DNA from: Arenibacter sp. P308M17
GTDB lineage: Bacteria > Bacteroidota > Bacteroidia > Flavobacteriales > Flavobacteriaceae
DNA: 64,000 nt
Assembly: GCF_003426735.1 (NCBI RefSeq)
Contig: NZ_QVON01000001.1
Location: 496,001-560,000 of the forward strand
Direction of reading: 5' to 3'
The notes beneath the pieces are model-generated. The model searched no databases. It had not been told where the DNA came from and saw only the letters and a list, made by a program, of their open reading frames with translations. Positions 52,363 through 61,680 of the stretch are shown here, piece by piece (the stretch's first letter is position 1; each line of letters starts with the position of its first letter). The position numbers and the translations under genes are program-made.

Positions 52363-52490
52363 TAAAATAGGTAAATGTCCTCGTAGGCCGTAGTTTAAAG
52401 CAAAATTACACGTCATGGCACGTGGTATGGAGTTTCGTTGGTTCCGTGAATATTTCGGTTATTTTTTGATGCTAATTTATATGGTAACCC
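52363..52490 (+). repeat. ~128-bp direct repeat B (right border of the cassette block)
   Basis: This is the second copy of the repeat at 29205-29332, in the same orientation: TAAAATAGGTAAATG, CCTCGTAGGCCGTAGTTTAA, TTCGGTTATTTT, GATGCTAATTTATAT and GGTAACC. Differences are scattered substitutions and a few short indels. It ends 2 bp before the stop codon of the Xre gene. Confidence 0.75.
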
Positions 52491-52491
52491 C

Positions 52492-52749
52492 TTATTTCTT
52501 TTTGAGGTCGTCCTCAATGCCCAGAAGTAGCTCACTAACTGTTATCTTCAGTCCCTCGGAAATTCTTATAAGGGTACTTATTTTCATTTCTTGGTCACCT
52601 CTCATGTACTTACGCAGATTTTCTACATCCATATCCGCATCATGTGCCACATTTTTTTGGACTAAGGATTTTGAAGTAATAGTGCCTTTTATCCTTTTCC
52701 CCAAAGCAGCTACGACCGGATGATACTCTTTTTTCTTCTGCTTCTTCAT
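52492..52749 (-). CDS. Xre-family helix-turn-helix regulator
   Basis: This 85-residue protein has a lysine-rich start (MKKQKKKEYHPVVAALGKRIKG). A Cro/CI-type helix-turn-helix spans about 22-78 (SKSLVQKNVAHDADMDVENLRKYMRGDQEMKISTLIRISEGLKITVSELL). There is no second domain. It is likely a repressor of its own promoter, where repeats of AATCAGGTT are found. It is the first gene outside the cassette block and could be a remnant of a mobile element. Confidence 0.85.
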   Translation of the reverse strand: MKKQKKKEYHPVVAALGKRIKGTITSKSLVQKNVAHDADMDVENLRKYMRGDQEMKISTLIRISEGLKITVSELLLGIEDDLKKK

Positions 52750-52766
52750 GTAGATGAAATTATTAC

Positions 52767-52814
52767 AATCAGGTTATATGTAGAGGATTATTAATAATCA
52801 GGTTGTATATAACC
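52767..52814. promoter_or_regulatory. Repeated operator-like sites upstream of the Xre gene
   Basis: AATCAGGTT occurs at 52767-52775 and 52796-52804, with a period of 29 bp, each followed by a TAT-rich tail. The second copy runs into GGTTGTATATAACC (52801-52814), a near-perfect palindrome. These sites would suit Xre dimers controlling the gene at 52749 and possibly the opposite plus-strand promoter at 52825. Confidence 0.45.
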
Positions 52815-52824
52815 GAAATTTTAT

Positions 52825-52832
52825 TATATTTG
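52825..52832 (+). promoter_or_regulatory. Plus-strand -7 box facing a gene-free region
   Basis: TATATTTG is a perfect -7 match on the plus strand, divergent from the Xre gene. No gene follows for about 800 bp. A hairpin GCCCATG...CATGGGTTTTCTT (about 52942-52972) lies about 110 bp downstream, so a short RNA could be made here. No -33 box is clear. Confidence 0.3.
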
Positions 52833-53625
52833 AATCATTAACTTAAGTTTGCGATACTTCTATTTGAATTAGCTTAGAAGCATCCGCTTGGATTCCCGGT
52901 CCAAAAACTGGTAACTTGATGCACGGGAGGATAAGTAAGATGCCCATGACCCGGGGCATGGGTTTTCTTATCAAGTGCATATTATATCAGTATCCAGGAC
53001 CTTGAAGTGGAGTTTTAAACATGGGTTCCAACCCACTTTATGGACGAGCGTTGTTTTTATTTAGAAGTTTTGCAGGCAGTAACTAAAAGGCTTAAAAGCG
53101 CTATGGAACACCAACTATGTAACTTAAAAAGTAGAGTTGCCTCTGGGCATCTTACCATTTTGTTGCAGCACACTGTGTTCGATATCCTCTTTACCAAGAA
53201 GCCTAAGAACCCTATATAGGTTTTGCACAGAACTGGTTTAAGCCAGTTCATTAATTATGGGATTGGTGTTGTATCCTTTTTTCCGGAACCCGAAAAATAA
53301 TTTTGTCCCATAATCCACGATCCACATAGTTTTGGCATCCGGCCAAATAACGATATCACAGCCTAAGATCTTTGGGACCTGTCCTTGTGCCCTTTCCGAC
53401 TTGTGTACAAAGCGGAAAGGGAAGGGGGAAGCCCTGCCTATTGACCAAGTTTATGTGATGCCTATAACCTTGTGCCAATGAATACCACCGTATCTTAACC
53501 AAATACTCCTCTTATGCCCAAGACATAAAAATCACATAAAAAAACAACCTCCCAAACCCTGTTGACGCAAACGTTTGGAAGGTCTTAACTAAATAAAATC
53601 AAGTTTCATCCAATATTTCAAAATT
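52833..53625. other. Gene-poor region between the Xre and SusC genes
   Basis: No complete gene is seen. Notable parts are the hairpin at about 52942-52972 and the fold-back CCCTTTCCG (53390-53398) with CGGAAAGGG (53413-53421) around a nearly self-complementary loop. On the minus strand a possible gene fragment lies at 53238-53400. The last 150 bp should contain the SusC promoter, but no TAnnTTTG was identified. TCCCAAACCC and GTTTGGAAGG near 53550-53582 form a weak hairpin. Confidence 0.5.
53238..53400 (-). pseudogene. Possible C-terminal gene fragment
   Basis: On the minus strand a frame without a start reads VPKILGCDIVIWPDAKTMW, then IVDYGTKLFFGFRKKGYN and TNPIINELA before TAA (53240-53238). 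Its composition looks protein-like. Upstream it runs into the CCCTTTCCG hairpin and a stop, so it may be a remnant. I do not recognise the family. Confidence 0.3.
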
Positions 53626-56600
53626 ATGAAAAATAATCTTGAGTACAGGGGCATGCTACGCCTTTGTCTAATCTTTCTTTTTAGTTTTTTTCCCCCACCT
53701 TACTTTGCCCATTTCCCCCATGGGCATTGTTTTAAGGTCTCCACCATACCATTCAACCAACAACAGCACATTTCGGGCACCGTTACGGACCCCTACGGCC
53801 CCATGCCGGGGGTACACGTCCTTATCAAAGGCACCCTGACCGGCACCTTTACAGACCAGGATGGGGCATACTCCTTACAAGTAGACAATACCGATACCCT
53901 GGTCTTTAGCTACCTGGGCTACCATAGCCGGGAACTGCCCGTTCTGGGCCGGACCACCCTGGACATAGAGTTGCAGTCCGAGGTTACGGAACTGCAGGAA
54001 GTGGAGATCAATGCCGGGTATTATACGGTGAAGGAAAGGGAGCGGACGGGGAGTATTAGCAGGGTGACTGCGGAGGAGATAGAACTGCAGCCCATTGTAA
54101 GTCCGTTGCAGACATTGGAGGGAAGGATGCCAGGGGTGGAAGTGGAGCAGGGGGTAGGTATTACTGGCCTGGCGCCCACCATCCGCATAAGGGGCACCAA
54201 TAGTTTAAGAAATGATGGCAATTACCCACTCTATATAGTTGATGGAGTTCCCCTTAATTCCACACCCCTACAAAGTGGTGGTTCGCTGACCGTTTCTACA
54301 GGAATAGATCCCTTGAACACCTTGAACCTGGCCAACATTGAAAGTATAGAGGTGCTAAAGGATGCCGATGCCACGGCCATCTATGGTTCCCGGGGGGCCA
54401 ATGGGGTAATATTGATCTCTACCAAAAAAGGACTTGACAATCAGGGTAGGACTTCCTTGGATATTAATCTTTATTCCGGAATATCCGAAGTTTCCAACAA
54501 GGTTAAACTTTTAAACACCGAGCAATATCTTACCATAAGAAGGCAGGCCATTGAAAATGATGGGTTTGCTCCAGAGGACGTCTATGCCCCCGAACTTACC
54601 TTATGGGATCAGGACCGTTATACCGATTGGCAGGAAGCACTTTTTGGGGGAACGGCTTCAATGACGGATGTGAATATGGCGGTTTCAGGGGGCAATGAAT
54701 ATACCTCGTACCGTATTGGGGGTTCCTTCCGTGCCCAGGGTACCGTTTTTCCGGGGGATTTTGACTATAAGAGGACAACGGCCAATATCAACCTTAACCA
54801 CAGATCCAAGGACAATAGGTTTAAATTGGATTTTTCCGCCAATTATGGGGTAGATGGGAACCGCATTTTTAACGGTTCCAATTTTATAAACTATGCCCTT
54901 ACCGCACCCCCCAATGGGCCACCAATCTATAAGGAAGACGGTAGTCTCAATTGGGAGAATTGGGTGGTGGACAATCCCTTGGCGGTCTTGGAACAGCCAC
55001 AGGACATAAGGGCAAATAATCTGCTTGCCAATATGGCCCTTTCCTATACCCTATTACGGGGGCTGGACCTTAAGGTCAATCTTGGGTATTCCAAACTGGA
55101 TAGTGAGGATATGATCCGATATTATAGGGAGCGTTACAACCCTACAAGATGGGATAATATAGATTTGGGAACAGCCCAAAGTTCTACCAATAGGTTTTCA
55201 TGGATTACCGAACCGCAGTTGATGTACCAACGGCATTGGGGTAAATTGGGCATGGATGCCCTAATGGGCGCCACCTTCCAGGACAATCGGAATAGTTATC
55301 TGAATATTTCAAGCACGGGCTATGCCAACAAAAGCCTAATGGGAAATTTGAGCGCAGCCGACGAGGTCAGAGTTTTGAGCGATGAAAATACGGATTATAG
55401 GTACGCGGCATTATTTGGACGTGTTGGCCTGAATTGGGACGGGAAGTATTTCCTGAACATCACGGGCAGGAGGGACGGGTCCTCGCGTTTTGGACCGGAC
55501 AGGCGTTTCTCGAACTTCTGGGCATTGGGCGGGGCCTGGATCTTCTCGGAAGAGAAGGGTGTCCAAGAAAATGTTCCCTTCTTGAGCTTTGGAAAGCTTA
55601 GGGGGAGTTACGGGACCACCGGGAGTGACCAGATCCCGGACTATGGCTTTTTGGATGCCTATGAGGCCACGGACGGGGTAGGGGGACTGTATCCCACCCA
55701 GTTGTTCAATCCAGACTACTCCTGGGAGGTGAACAAAAAACTGGAGGCTTCGCTACAGTTGGGCCTTATAGACGACCGTATAAATCTGGAATTGAACTGG
55801 TATAGAAATCGTTCCTCCAACCAATTGGTAGGGTACCCATTGCCATCTATTACTGGCTTCGGATCGGTACAGGCCAACCTCCCGGCACTGGTACAGAACT
55901 CCGGTTGGGAGATGCAAACGGAAACCGTCAATATTAGAACAAAAAACTTCTCCTGGCATACCTCCCTCAATGTAACCTTCCCGGACAACAAGCTTATGGA
56001 ATTCGACAATATAGATCAGACTTCCTATAACAATCAATACAGGGTGGGTTACCCTTTGAACATATCAATGGTCTATCAATATGACGGCATTGATCCCGAA
56101 ACCGGTTTTTATCGGGTGGTGGACATCAATGAAGATGGAAGGTACAATAGCGAGGACAGGCAAGTAATTATAAATAGGGGAAGGAAGTTTTATGGTGGAT
56201 TGGGCAATCATTTACGGTATAAGGGAGTGTCACTGCAGTTTCTTTTCGAATATGTGGACCAAAGCAATTTAGGGCATGTATTCGGGGCCCCTTCACCAGG
56301 TCGATACGGAAACGGCCCTGTGGATTTTTTGGAAACCTGGCAGGGACCTGGCGATAATGCCAATATCCAGAAATTATCCCAGTCAAGTGCAGCCCGTACG
56401 GCTTTTGGCCGGGCCGCCAGTAGTTCTTTTGGAATAGAGGATGCTTCTTTTTTAAGGTTAAAGAACGTATCCCTATCCTATACATTGCCCAAAGAGGTGC
56501 TGCAACATATTAATATAAGTGCACTAAGCATGTATGTCCGGGCGCAGAACCTCCTGACCATTACCCCCTATCATGGATTGGACCCGCAGGGAGGTACAAG

Positions 56601-56652
56601 TACCGTACCCCCGTTAAGAACCATTACATGTGGCATTCAGTTAAACCTTTAA
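53626..56652 (+). CDS. SusC/RagA-family TonB-linked outer membrane protein
   Basis: This 1008-residue protein has a hydrophobic leader (RLCLIFLFSFFPPPYFAHF). A carboxypeptidase-like domain follows (about 48-125: ISGTVTDPYGPMPGVHVLI, then GTFTDQDGAYSLQV and LVFSYLGYHSRE). The plug (about 140-250) carries the SusC signature LANIESIEVLKDADATAIYGSRGANGVI, and the 22-strand barrel ends TITCGIQLNL. With the SusD partner it forms an outer-membrane import complex. It heads a susC-susD-M16 operon. The peptidase suggests a peptide or protein ligand, as for RagAB, rather than a glycan. Confidence 0.95.
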   Translation: MKNNLEYRGMLRLCLIFLFSFFPPPYFAHFPHGHCFKVSTIPFNQQQHISGTVTDPYGPMPGVHVLIKGTLTGTFTDQDGAYSLQVDNTDTLVFSYLGYHSRELPVLGRTTLDIELQSEVTELQEVEINAGYYTVKERERTGSISRVTAEEIELQPIVSPLQTLEGRMPGVEVEQGVGITGLAPTIRIRGTNSLRNDGNYPLYIVDGVPLNSTPLQSGGSLTVSTGIDPLNTLNLANIESIEVLKDADATAIYGSRGANGVILISTKKGLDNQGRTSLDINLYSGISEVSNKVKLLNTEQYLTIRRQAIENDGFAPEDVYAPELTLWDQDRYTDWQEALFGGTASMTDVNMAVSGGNEYTSYRIGGSFRAQGTVFPGDFDYKRTTANINLNHRSKDNRFKLDFSANYGVDGNRIFNGSNFINYALTAPPNGPPIYKEDGSLNWENWVVDNPLAVLEQPQDIRANNLLANMALSYTLLRGLDLKVNLGYSKLDSEDMIRYYRERYNPTRWDNIDLGTAQSSTNRFSWITEPQLMYQRHWGKLGMDALMGATFQDNRNSYLNISSTGYANKSLMGNLSAADEVRVLSDENTDYRYAALFGRVGLNWDGKYFLNITGRRDGSSRFGPDRRFSNFWALGGAWIFSEEKGVQENVPFLSFGKLRGSYGTTGSDQIPDYGFLDAYEATDGVGGLYPTQLFNPDYSWEVNKKLEASLQLGLIDDRINLELNWYRNRSSNQLVGYPLPSITGFGSVQANLPALVQNSGWEMQTETVNIRTKNFSWHTSLNVTFPDNKLMEFDNIDQTSYNNQYRVGYPLNISMVYQYDGIDPETGFYRVVDINEDGRYNSEDRQVIINRGRKFYGGLGNHLRYKGVSLQFLFEYVDQSNLGHVFGAPSPGRYGNGPVDFLETWQGPGDNANIQKLSQSSAARTAFGRAASSSFGIEDASFLRLKNVSLSYTLPKEVLQHINISALSMYVRAQNLLTITPYHGLDPQGGTSTVPPLRTITCGIQLNL

Positions 56653-56662
56653 AATCAAGGAT

Positions 56663-58057
56663 ATGAAAAATATATGGTATACCCTATTGATAGGTATCTG
56701 TTTTGCACAAACTTCCTGTGAGGATTTTGTGGAGGTGGATGTACCTGATAACAAAATAGTAAGTGAAACGGTATTTGGAAGCGATGAAACCGCCAATAGT
56801 GCGGTGACCGGCATCTATAACGAACTGTTCAAAGCGGAATTTTCAAACGGTGGATTTTATTCCGTTTCCCTTTTGGGGGGACTTTCAGCGGATGAATTCC
56901 GGACAACGGCATTGAACGATGAACTTTTGGAGTTTGGGGAAAATGAAATATTGGCCGAAAACTCATATAACCTTCCACTTTGGTCCAGTGCCTACAACAT
57001 TATCTATATGTGCAATGCCGTAATGGACGGTCTTGAAAAATATGATGGGGTTTCATCGGCAATGAAGGTCCAATTGTTGGGGGAAACGGCATTCGTCCGG
57101 GCATTTGTTTATCTCTACCTTGTTAATCTTTATGGGGAGGTACCCCTTATCCTATCTCCGGATTACAGGACAAATGCCCTGGCTTCCCGTTCGGATGCCC
57201 AGGAAATCTATAAATCCATAATCTCCGATCTGGAAATGGCCATAACCAATCTAGGAGATACCTTTTTAGAGGGCCAAAGAATACGCCCCAATAAGTTTAC
57301 CGCATTGGCCTTGCTGGCACGGGTACACCTGTACAGGGAAAATTGGGAAAAAGCAGAAGCGGCAAGTACCCAGGTTATTGGCAGTACCTCGAATTTTAGT
57401 CTCATTAATAATTTGGATGAAGTTTTTTTGGCCAATAGCAAAGAGGCTATTTGGCAGATAACCCCGGCCGGGGGAAGTCTGAGTTTTGCTACCAATGAGG
57501 GCCGGATCTACATCTTGACAAGTCCTCCCCCAGATTCCCAAAAACCTGTTGCATTGACCAATGATCTGATAGGGTCATACGCCGATGTGGACATTAGAAA
57601 GGAAAATTGGATAGGGAGATTGGACACCGAGGATGAAGTGTACCACTATCCGTTCAAGTATAAAGTAAATAGTGCGGATGAAATAACGGAGTACTCCATG
57701 GTACTGAGGTTGGCGGAACAATATCTGATAAGGGCCGAGGCCCGGGCACATCAGGATAAATTGGCCGGGGCCATTGCGGACCTGGATAAAATAAGGACAC
57801 GTGCCCACCTTGCACCACTCTCGATGATTGCACCTGGAATAAATAAGGTAGCTCTATTGGATTCCATGCAATTGGAACGCCGCAGGGAATTGTTTACCGA
57901 ATGGGGCCATCGATGGCTGGACCTGAAACGTACCGAAAGGACATCGGATGTTTTGGGAAGTATAAAAACATCCTGGCAGCCTTCGGATGGGCTATACCCA
58001 ATACCGGAAAGCGAAATAGACAAAAACCCAAACCTGGAACAAAATAATGGATACTAA
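56663..58057 (+). CDS. SusD/RagB-family surface lipoprotein
   Basis: This 464-residue protein has a lipoprotein signal with cysteine at 19 (FAQTSC) and an acidic mature start (EDFVEVDVPDNKIV). SusD features are FGSDETANSAVTGIYNEL, then LWSSAYNIIYMCNAVMDGLE, FVRAFVYLYLVNLYGEVPLIL and the C-terminal RRRELFTEWGHRWLDLKRT. It forms the lid of the SusC barrel and captures ligand. It starts 10 bp after susC and overlaps the M16 gene by 11 bp. Confidence 0.95.
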   Translation: MKNIWYTLLIGICFAQTSCEDFVEVDVPDNKIVSETVFGSDETANSAVTGIYNELFKAEFSNGGFYSVSLLGGLSADEFRTTALNDELLEFGENEILAENSYNLPLWSSAYNIIYMCNAVMDGLEKYDGVSSAMKVQLLGETAFVRAFVYLYLVNLYGEVPLILSPDYRTNALASRSDAQEIYKSIISDLEMAITNLGDTFLEGQRIRPNKFTALALLARVHLYRENWEKAEAASTQVIGSTSNFSLINNLDEVFLANSKEAIWQITPAGGSLSFATNEGRIYILTSPPPDSQKPVALTNDLIGSYADVDIRKENWIGRLDTEDEVYHYPFKYKVNSADEITEYSMVLRLAEQYLIRAEARAHQDKLAGAIADLDKIRTRAHLAPLSMIAPGINKVALLDSMQLERRRELFTEWGHRWLDLKRTERTSDVLGSIKTSWQPSDGLYPIPESEIDKNPNLEQNNGY

Positions 58058-60938
58058 TATTCAGCAAGATACAATGAACGATAACAGAACACTAAAGGGC
58101 ATTTTAATGTTACTTGTAAATGTTTTCCTATGGAGTACAATCTCTGTTTATTCCATAACCTTTAAGGACACAGTGCCCCTTGATCCCAGTATAAGGCACG
58201 GAAAACTTTCCAATGGCCTTACCTATTACATAAAACCCACCGGTGATGGTAGCTCTGAATTGTCCCTACGCCTTTTGGTCAAGGCCGGTTCAGCGGTTCA
58301 GGATGCGGACCAATATGAACTGGACCATGTTATGGAACATCTCGCATTCAAGGCAGGGAAACATATGACCATGGCTAAAGCCAATGAATTGGGGTTTCGG
58401 ACCGGTGAAATCAATGGCAACTCCCCCTATGATTATACACAATATTATTTTAGCTCTGTAGACACTAAGGAGAAACTAAAAATTGCATTTCAGCTTTTTC
58501 AGGATATTATCTGGGATCTGGACCTTAAAAAAGAATATATAGATAGTGAACGTTCAGTAATACTCAATGAAAAAGGGATACGTGGTGGATTCGGTGCTCT
58601 ATCCATATTAACCGATCTGGAAAGTACGATGATGGGCAGGGGGGCCGATAGACCTGCCGATTTTGTCCAATTTATAAATACCTTTCCCTACGATGCGCTA
58701 AGGAGGTATTATGATGATTGGTACCGTCCAGAATTAATGGCCCTGGTCGTTGTGGGCGATATAATAGATGTGTATGCCCTGGAAAAAGAAATAAAGGACA
58801 AGTTCTCCCGGGTCAAACCCCTTAAAAATCCCCGTTCCCCAATCAGGGAATTCGGGGCTTACCGAAATTCCCCTCCCCAATTTATCAATAATGCCCATAT
58901 CTTCACTTCAAAGGAATCCAAAAAACAAGCGGTAAATATGCGGATTTATATGCGTCAAAGGGAAGATCTGGATAAAAATGGCCTGGAATTATTGAAACAG
59001 GAACAAAAAGGAAACCTTTTAATCGACATGTTGAACAATAGGTTAAAGGAGAAACAGGATTATTACGTTAGCACTTATACCGTATCCCCCTATATGGCCC
59101 TGCCATCTTCCTTAGGTGTAAAATTGCATATTACCATGGAAGAAGGTACCGTAGAAGGGACACTGTCCAAAACGATCCAGCTTTTGAGGGAAATAAGGAC
59201 CAATGGCTTTTCGGAACCCGAATTTACAAGATTTAAAAAAGAATACTTGGAGTCTTTGTCCAAAACGGATACTATGAAACAAATGTTTTGGGAAGATAAT
59301 ATTGTGGATCATTTTGTTTATGGTAAAATATTGCCCGCCAATAGAATGGCGCTTTTACGGAATATGCTGGACGGCCTAACATTGGACGAATTGAACGTTT
59401 TTGTGAGGCAATATATCAAAACCGATCCTCAAGAACTGGATATTATTATGCTGTCACCATCTGGACATAGGGCCCTGTCCTATTCTGAAAAGCAAATAAG
59501 GGGATGGATTTCTGAAGCCAATAATTTGCCCATTGCCAAATATAGTCCTCCAAAAATACCCAAGGAGTTGATGGAAGCATCTTTCATAAAGACCCTAAAG
59601 CCAAGTACTCTTCAGAAAAATAAAGTGGACATTCCCGGAGCCTCGGAATACACATTGGGCAATGGGATAAAAGTAGTATTAAAACCATTTGATTCCGTAC
59701 TTGTGCCACGCGAACGAAATAAACTGAGTTTTCACGGTTTTTCTTCCAAGGGCATAAGCTGCTATCCTCGAAGTGACTATTTTTCAGCAATGAACGCAGC
59801 AGACATTGTATATAATTCGGGAGTAAGTGGAATGGATAGGTTTGAGTTGAAAAGATATTTTGCCAAAAACGGTTATAACGCGCAGGTAGCACCCTATATA
59901 GGGCATAATGAAGCGGGAATAAGGGGGAGTGCGTCCGTAAGGGATCTGGAAACGGCATTTCAATTGGTTTATTTGTATTTCACGGATCCCAACAAGAATA
60001 GTCTGGCTTTTGAGGATTGGAAGCTTAGGACCCGGTCATCCCATGCATTGCATTCCATCAATTCCGAAGATTTTAAGAATTTCATTAAACTGAAGTTGGG
60101 GGAGAGTACCTTTTTGCCCAAAGGCACCAAGGCTTTAGAAGGGGTGTCAAAAACCGACTTGGATCGTGCCTATGGGATTTACAGGGTCTTGTATGCCAAT
60201 GCCCAAGATTTCACTTTTATTTTTACAGGGGATTTTCCCGAAGAAGAAGTATTGTCCCTTTGCCGGAAGTATTTGGGGAATTTACCTACAGGGAATGTGC
60301 TGTCAAAATGTGAAGAGCCAAAAACTTCAAAGAAGTACAGATTGCCAAAGCCTCGAGAAAAAGTTTTGGTGGGCATGGAATATGCCCAAGAAGTTAAGGT
60401 ACAATTGGAATATATTTCAAATTTAGCGGCAAAAGACTTGGATTGGAAAGAAGATCTAAAATTAAAACTTCTACAGTCCATGATGAACTTTTCAATAATG
60501 CAGGAAATGCGATTTAATTCCGTTAAAAATGAGGGCATTTATACAATAAAAGTAGTGTGTAATTTTGATAAGGACCGTTTGTTCAATGAGGTATATGTGG
60601 AGTTTGGGGCCAGTCCGGAAGACGTGGAACAATTGATAAAGGCGGCTAAACAATTTATGCGGTCGATTAAAAACAATGGCGTAGATGTGGAAGTATTGGA
60701 AAGGTTTAAGTTGGAAAGAGTGGATTATCTGGAAAGGGAAAAATACCATAGGGGCGATATCTTAAAAATGTTATACGATTATTACAAGTATGGAATTCGA
60801 TGGCCCCGGGGTGGTTTAGAACAGCGGCAAGCATATGTAAGATCCCTTTCACCAAGGGATATCGAAATCTTGGCAAAAAGACTGTTAAAGGACAACCCCC
60901 TTGAATTTAAAATGCTCCCAGCCAAGAAGGTGCAATAA
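58047..60938 (+). CDS. M16-family zinc metallopeptidase (PqqL-like, two-domain)
   Basis: This protein is 963 residues from ATG 58047, or 954 from ATG 58074. A signal or anchor helix lies at about 17-36. The inverted zinc motif HxxEH is H94-VM-E97-H98, and the third ligand is probably E175 in SERSVILNEKG, 77 residues on. The second M16 half (about 520-963) lacks the motif, as usual. M16 enzymes degrade small peptides and unfolded polypeptides in a closed chamber. The 11-bp overlap with susD ties it to import, so it should cut the ligand in the periplasm. Confidence 0.93.
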   Translation: MDTNIQQDTMNDNRTLKGILMLLVNVFLWSTISVYSITFKDTVPLDPSIRHGKLSNGLTYYIKPTGDGSSELSLRLLVKAGSAVQDADQYELDHVMEHLAFKAGKHMTMAKANELGFRTGEINGNSPYDYTQYYFSSVDTKEKLKIAFQLFQDIIWDLDLKKEYIDSERSVILNEKGIRGGFGALSILTDLESTMMGRGADRPADFVQFINTFPYDALRRYYDDWYRPELMALVVVGDIIDVYALEKEIKDKFSRVKPLKNPRSPIREFGAYRNSPPQFINNAHIFTSKESKKQAVNMRIYMRQREDLDKNGLELLKQEQKGNLLIDMLNNRLKEKQDYYVSTYTVSPYMALPSSLGVKLHITMEEGTVEGTLSKTIQLLREIRTNGFSEPEFTRFKKEYLESLSKTDTMKQMFWEDNIVDHFVYGKILPANRMALLRNMLDGLTLDELNVFVRQYIKTDPQELDIIMLSPSGHRALSYSEKQIRGWISEANNLPIAKYSPPKIPKELMEASFIKTLKPSTLQKNKVDIPGASEYTLGNGIKVVLKPFDSVLVPRERNKLSFHGFSSKGISCYPRSDYFSAMNAADIVYNSGVSGMDRFELKRYFAKNGYNAQVAPYIGHNEAGIRGSASVRDLETAFQLVYLYFTDPNKNSLAFEDWKLRTRSSHALHSINSEDFKNFIKLKLGESTFLPKGTKALEGVSKTDLDRAYGIYRVLYANAQDFTFIFTGDFPEEEVLSLCRKYLGNLPTGNVLSKCEEPKTSKKYRLPKPREKVLVGMEYAQEVKVQLEYISNLAAKDLDWKEDLKLKLLQSMMNFSIMQEMRFNSVKNEGIYTIKVVCNFDKDRLFNEVYVEFGASPEDVEQLIKAAKQFMRSIKNNGVDVEVLERFKLERVDYLEREKYHRGDILKMLYDYYKYGIRWPRGGLEQRQAYVRSLSPRDIEILAKRLLKDNPLEFKMLPAKKVQ

Positions 60939-60960
60939 TTTGCGGCTTGAATGAAAGAAG

Positions 60961-60988
60961 AAAAAAGGGGGCATTCAATGCCCCCCTT
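60961..60988 (-). terminator. Terminator of the DUF6520 gene
   Basis: GGGGGCATT-C-AATGCCCCC is a strong hairpin. Read on the minus strand it is followed by six T residues. It lies 18 bp beyond the DUF6520 stop and also separates it from the convergent M16 gene. Confidence 0.8.
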
Positions 60989-61005
60989 CAGGTTACACCA
61001 CAAAA

Positions 61006-61311
61006 TTAATCAGGATTTGGTGCCGATCCATTTAATTCTATAATCTGGCCATTACCCTCGGTTGGCTTAGAAGTATCCTTTTCATCATAAACCCTATACT
61101 TCGTTCCGGGTTCTTCTGAGAATTCTACTTCACATTCAGCATTATCCGGGGTACACTCAACATCTATAGTTGCCCATCCATTGGGAGCTTGGACCAAGAT
61201 GTACTTGGTGGCGTAATAGTCCTTGTCCGCGGATTTGTCTACAAACGCGAACGACAGTGCAATGGCAAAAACAAATGCCAACAGCGGTAATATTAACTTC
61301 AACTTTTTCAT
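61006..61311 (-). CDS. DUF6520-family small secreted protein
   Basis: This 101-residue precursor has the DUF6520 start MKKLKLILPLLAFVFAIALSF, a signal peptide with cleavage likely near FAFVDKSADKD. The mature part is about 75 residues, acidic, with two cysteines in VECTPDNAECEVEF that could form a disulfide. The C-terminus is NGSAPNPD. The function of the family is unknown. From memory, its members cluster with MauE/DoxX proteins and AraC regulators in Flavobacteriia, as here. It may be a secreted peptide handled by the neighbouring SusCD-M16 system. Confidence 0.85.
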   Translation of the reverse strand: MKKLKLILPLLAFVFAIALSFAFVDKSADKDYYATKYILVQAPNGWATIDVECTPDNAECEVEFSEEPGTKYRVYDEKDTSKPTEGNGQIIELNGSAPNPD

Positions 61312-61680
61312 GATAATATAAATTTAATTAATAATAAGTGCCTACTCTCTTCTACAGGTTTTCGGTCTTCCCCCTGCTCTTGTTGCGCAACAAAATATTT
61401 TTATTGTTTTACTTCTTTAGTTAAAGGTTGGCAGATGTTTATCCGGATTAGTTTACAATAACTTAGGTAATCCAAACGCGGCACAAAGCAATGGATTTTG
61501 TTTTTTTGCTTTCTCCAGTAAAAAGGTCACGCCCGATAGATTCGGGATCTGCCCCATTTCAATAAATACACACCCCTAACCCCTCTCAAGAGGGGAATTT
61601 TAAACCTTTTTGCTTACTGCCTACTGCTCACGGCCAACACATCATACAGCGTATAATTTCAATGCCCCCGAAGGGATTGG
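61312..61680. other. Gap between DUF6520 and MauE-like genes
   Basis: No gene is seen in these 369 bp. A small hairpin CCCCTC-TCAA-GAGGGG (about 61574-61589) and the self-complementary ATAGATTCGGGATCTG area are present. The promoter of the DUF6520 gene should lie near 61330-61400, but no clear TAnnTTTG was found. Confidence 0.45.

Noticed and set aside
29400-52400. Canonical integron with intI and standard attC cores
   Set aside because: No tyrosine recombinase ORF was found in any frame and the core arms do not match RYYYAAC/GTTRRRY consistently; I therefore call the region integron-like only.
53057-53251. 64-codon minus-strand ORF in the gap before susC
   Set aside because: It has no motif and overlaps, in another frame, the more protein-like fragment at 53238-53400.
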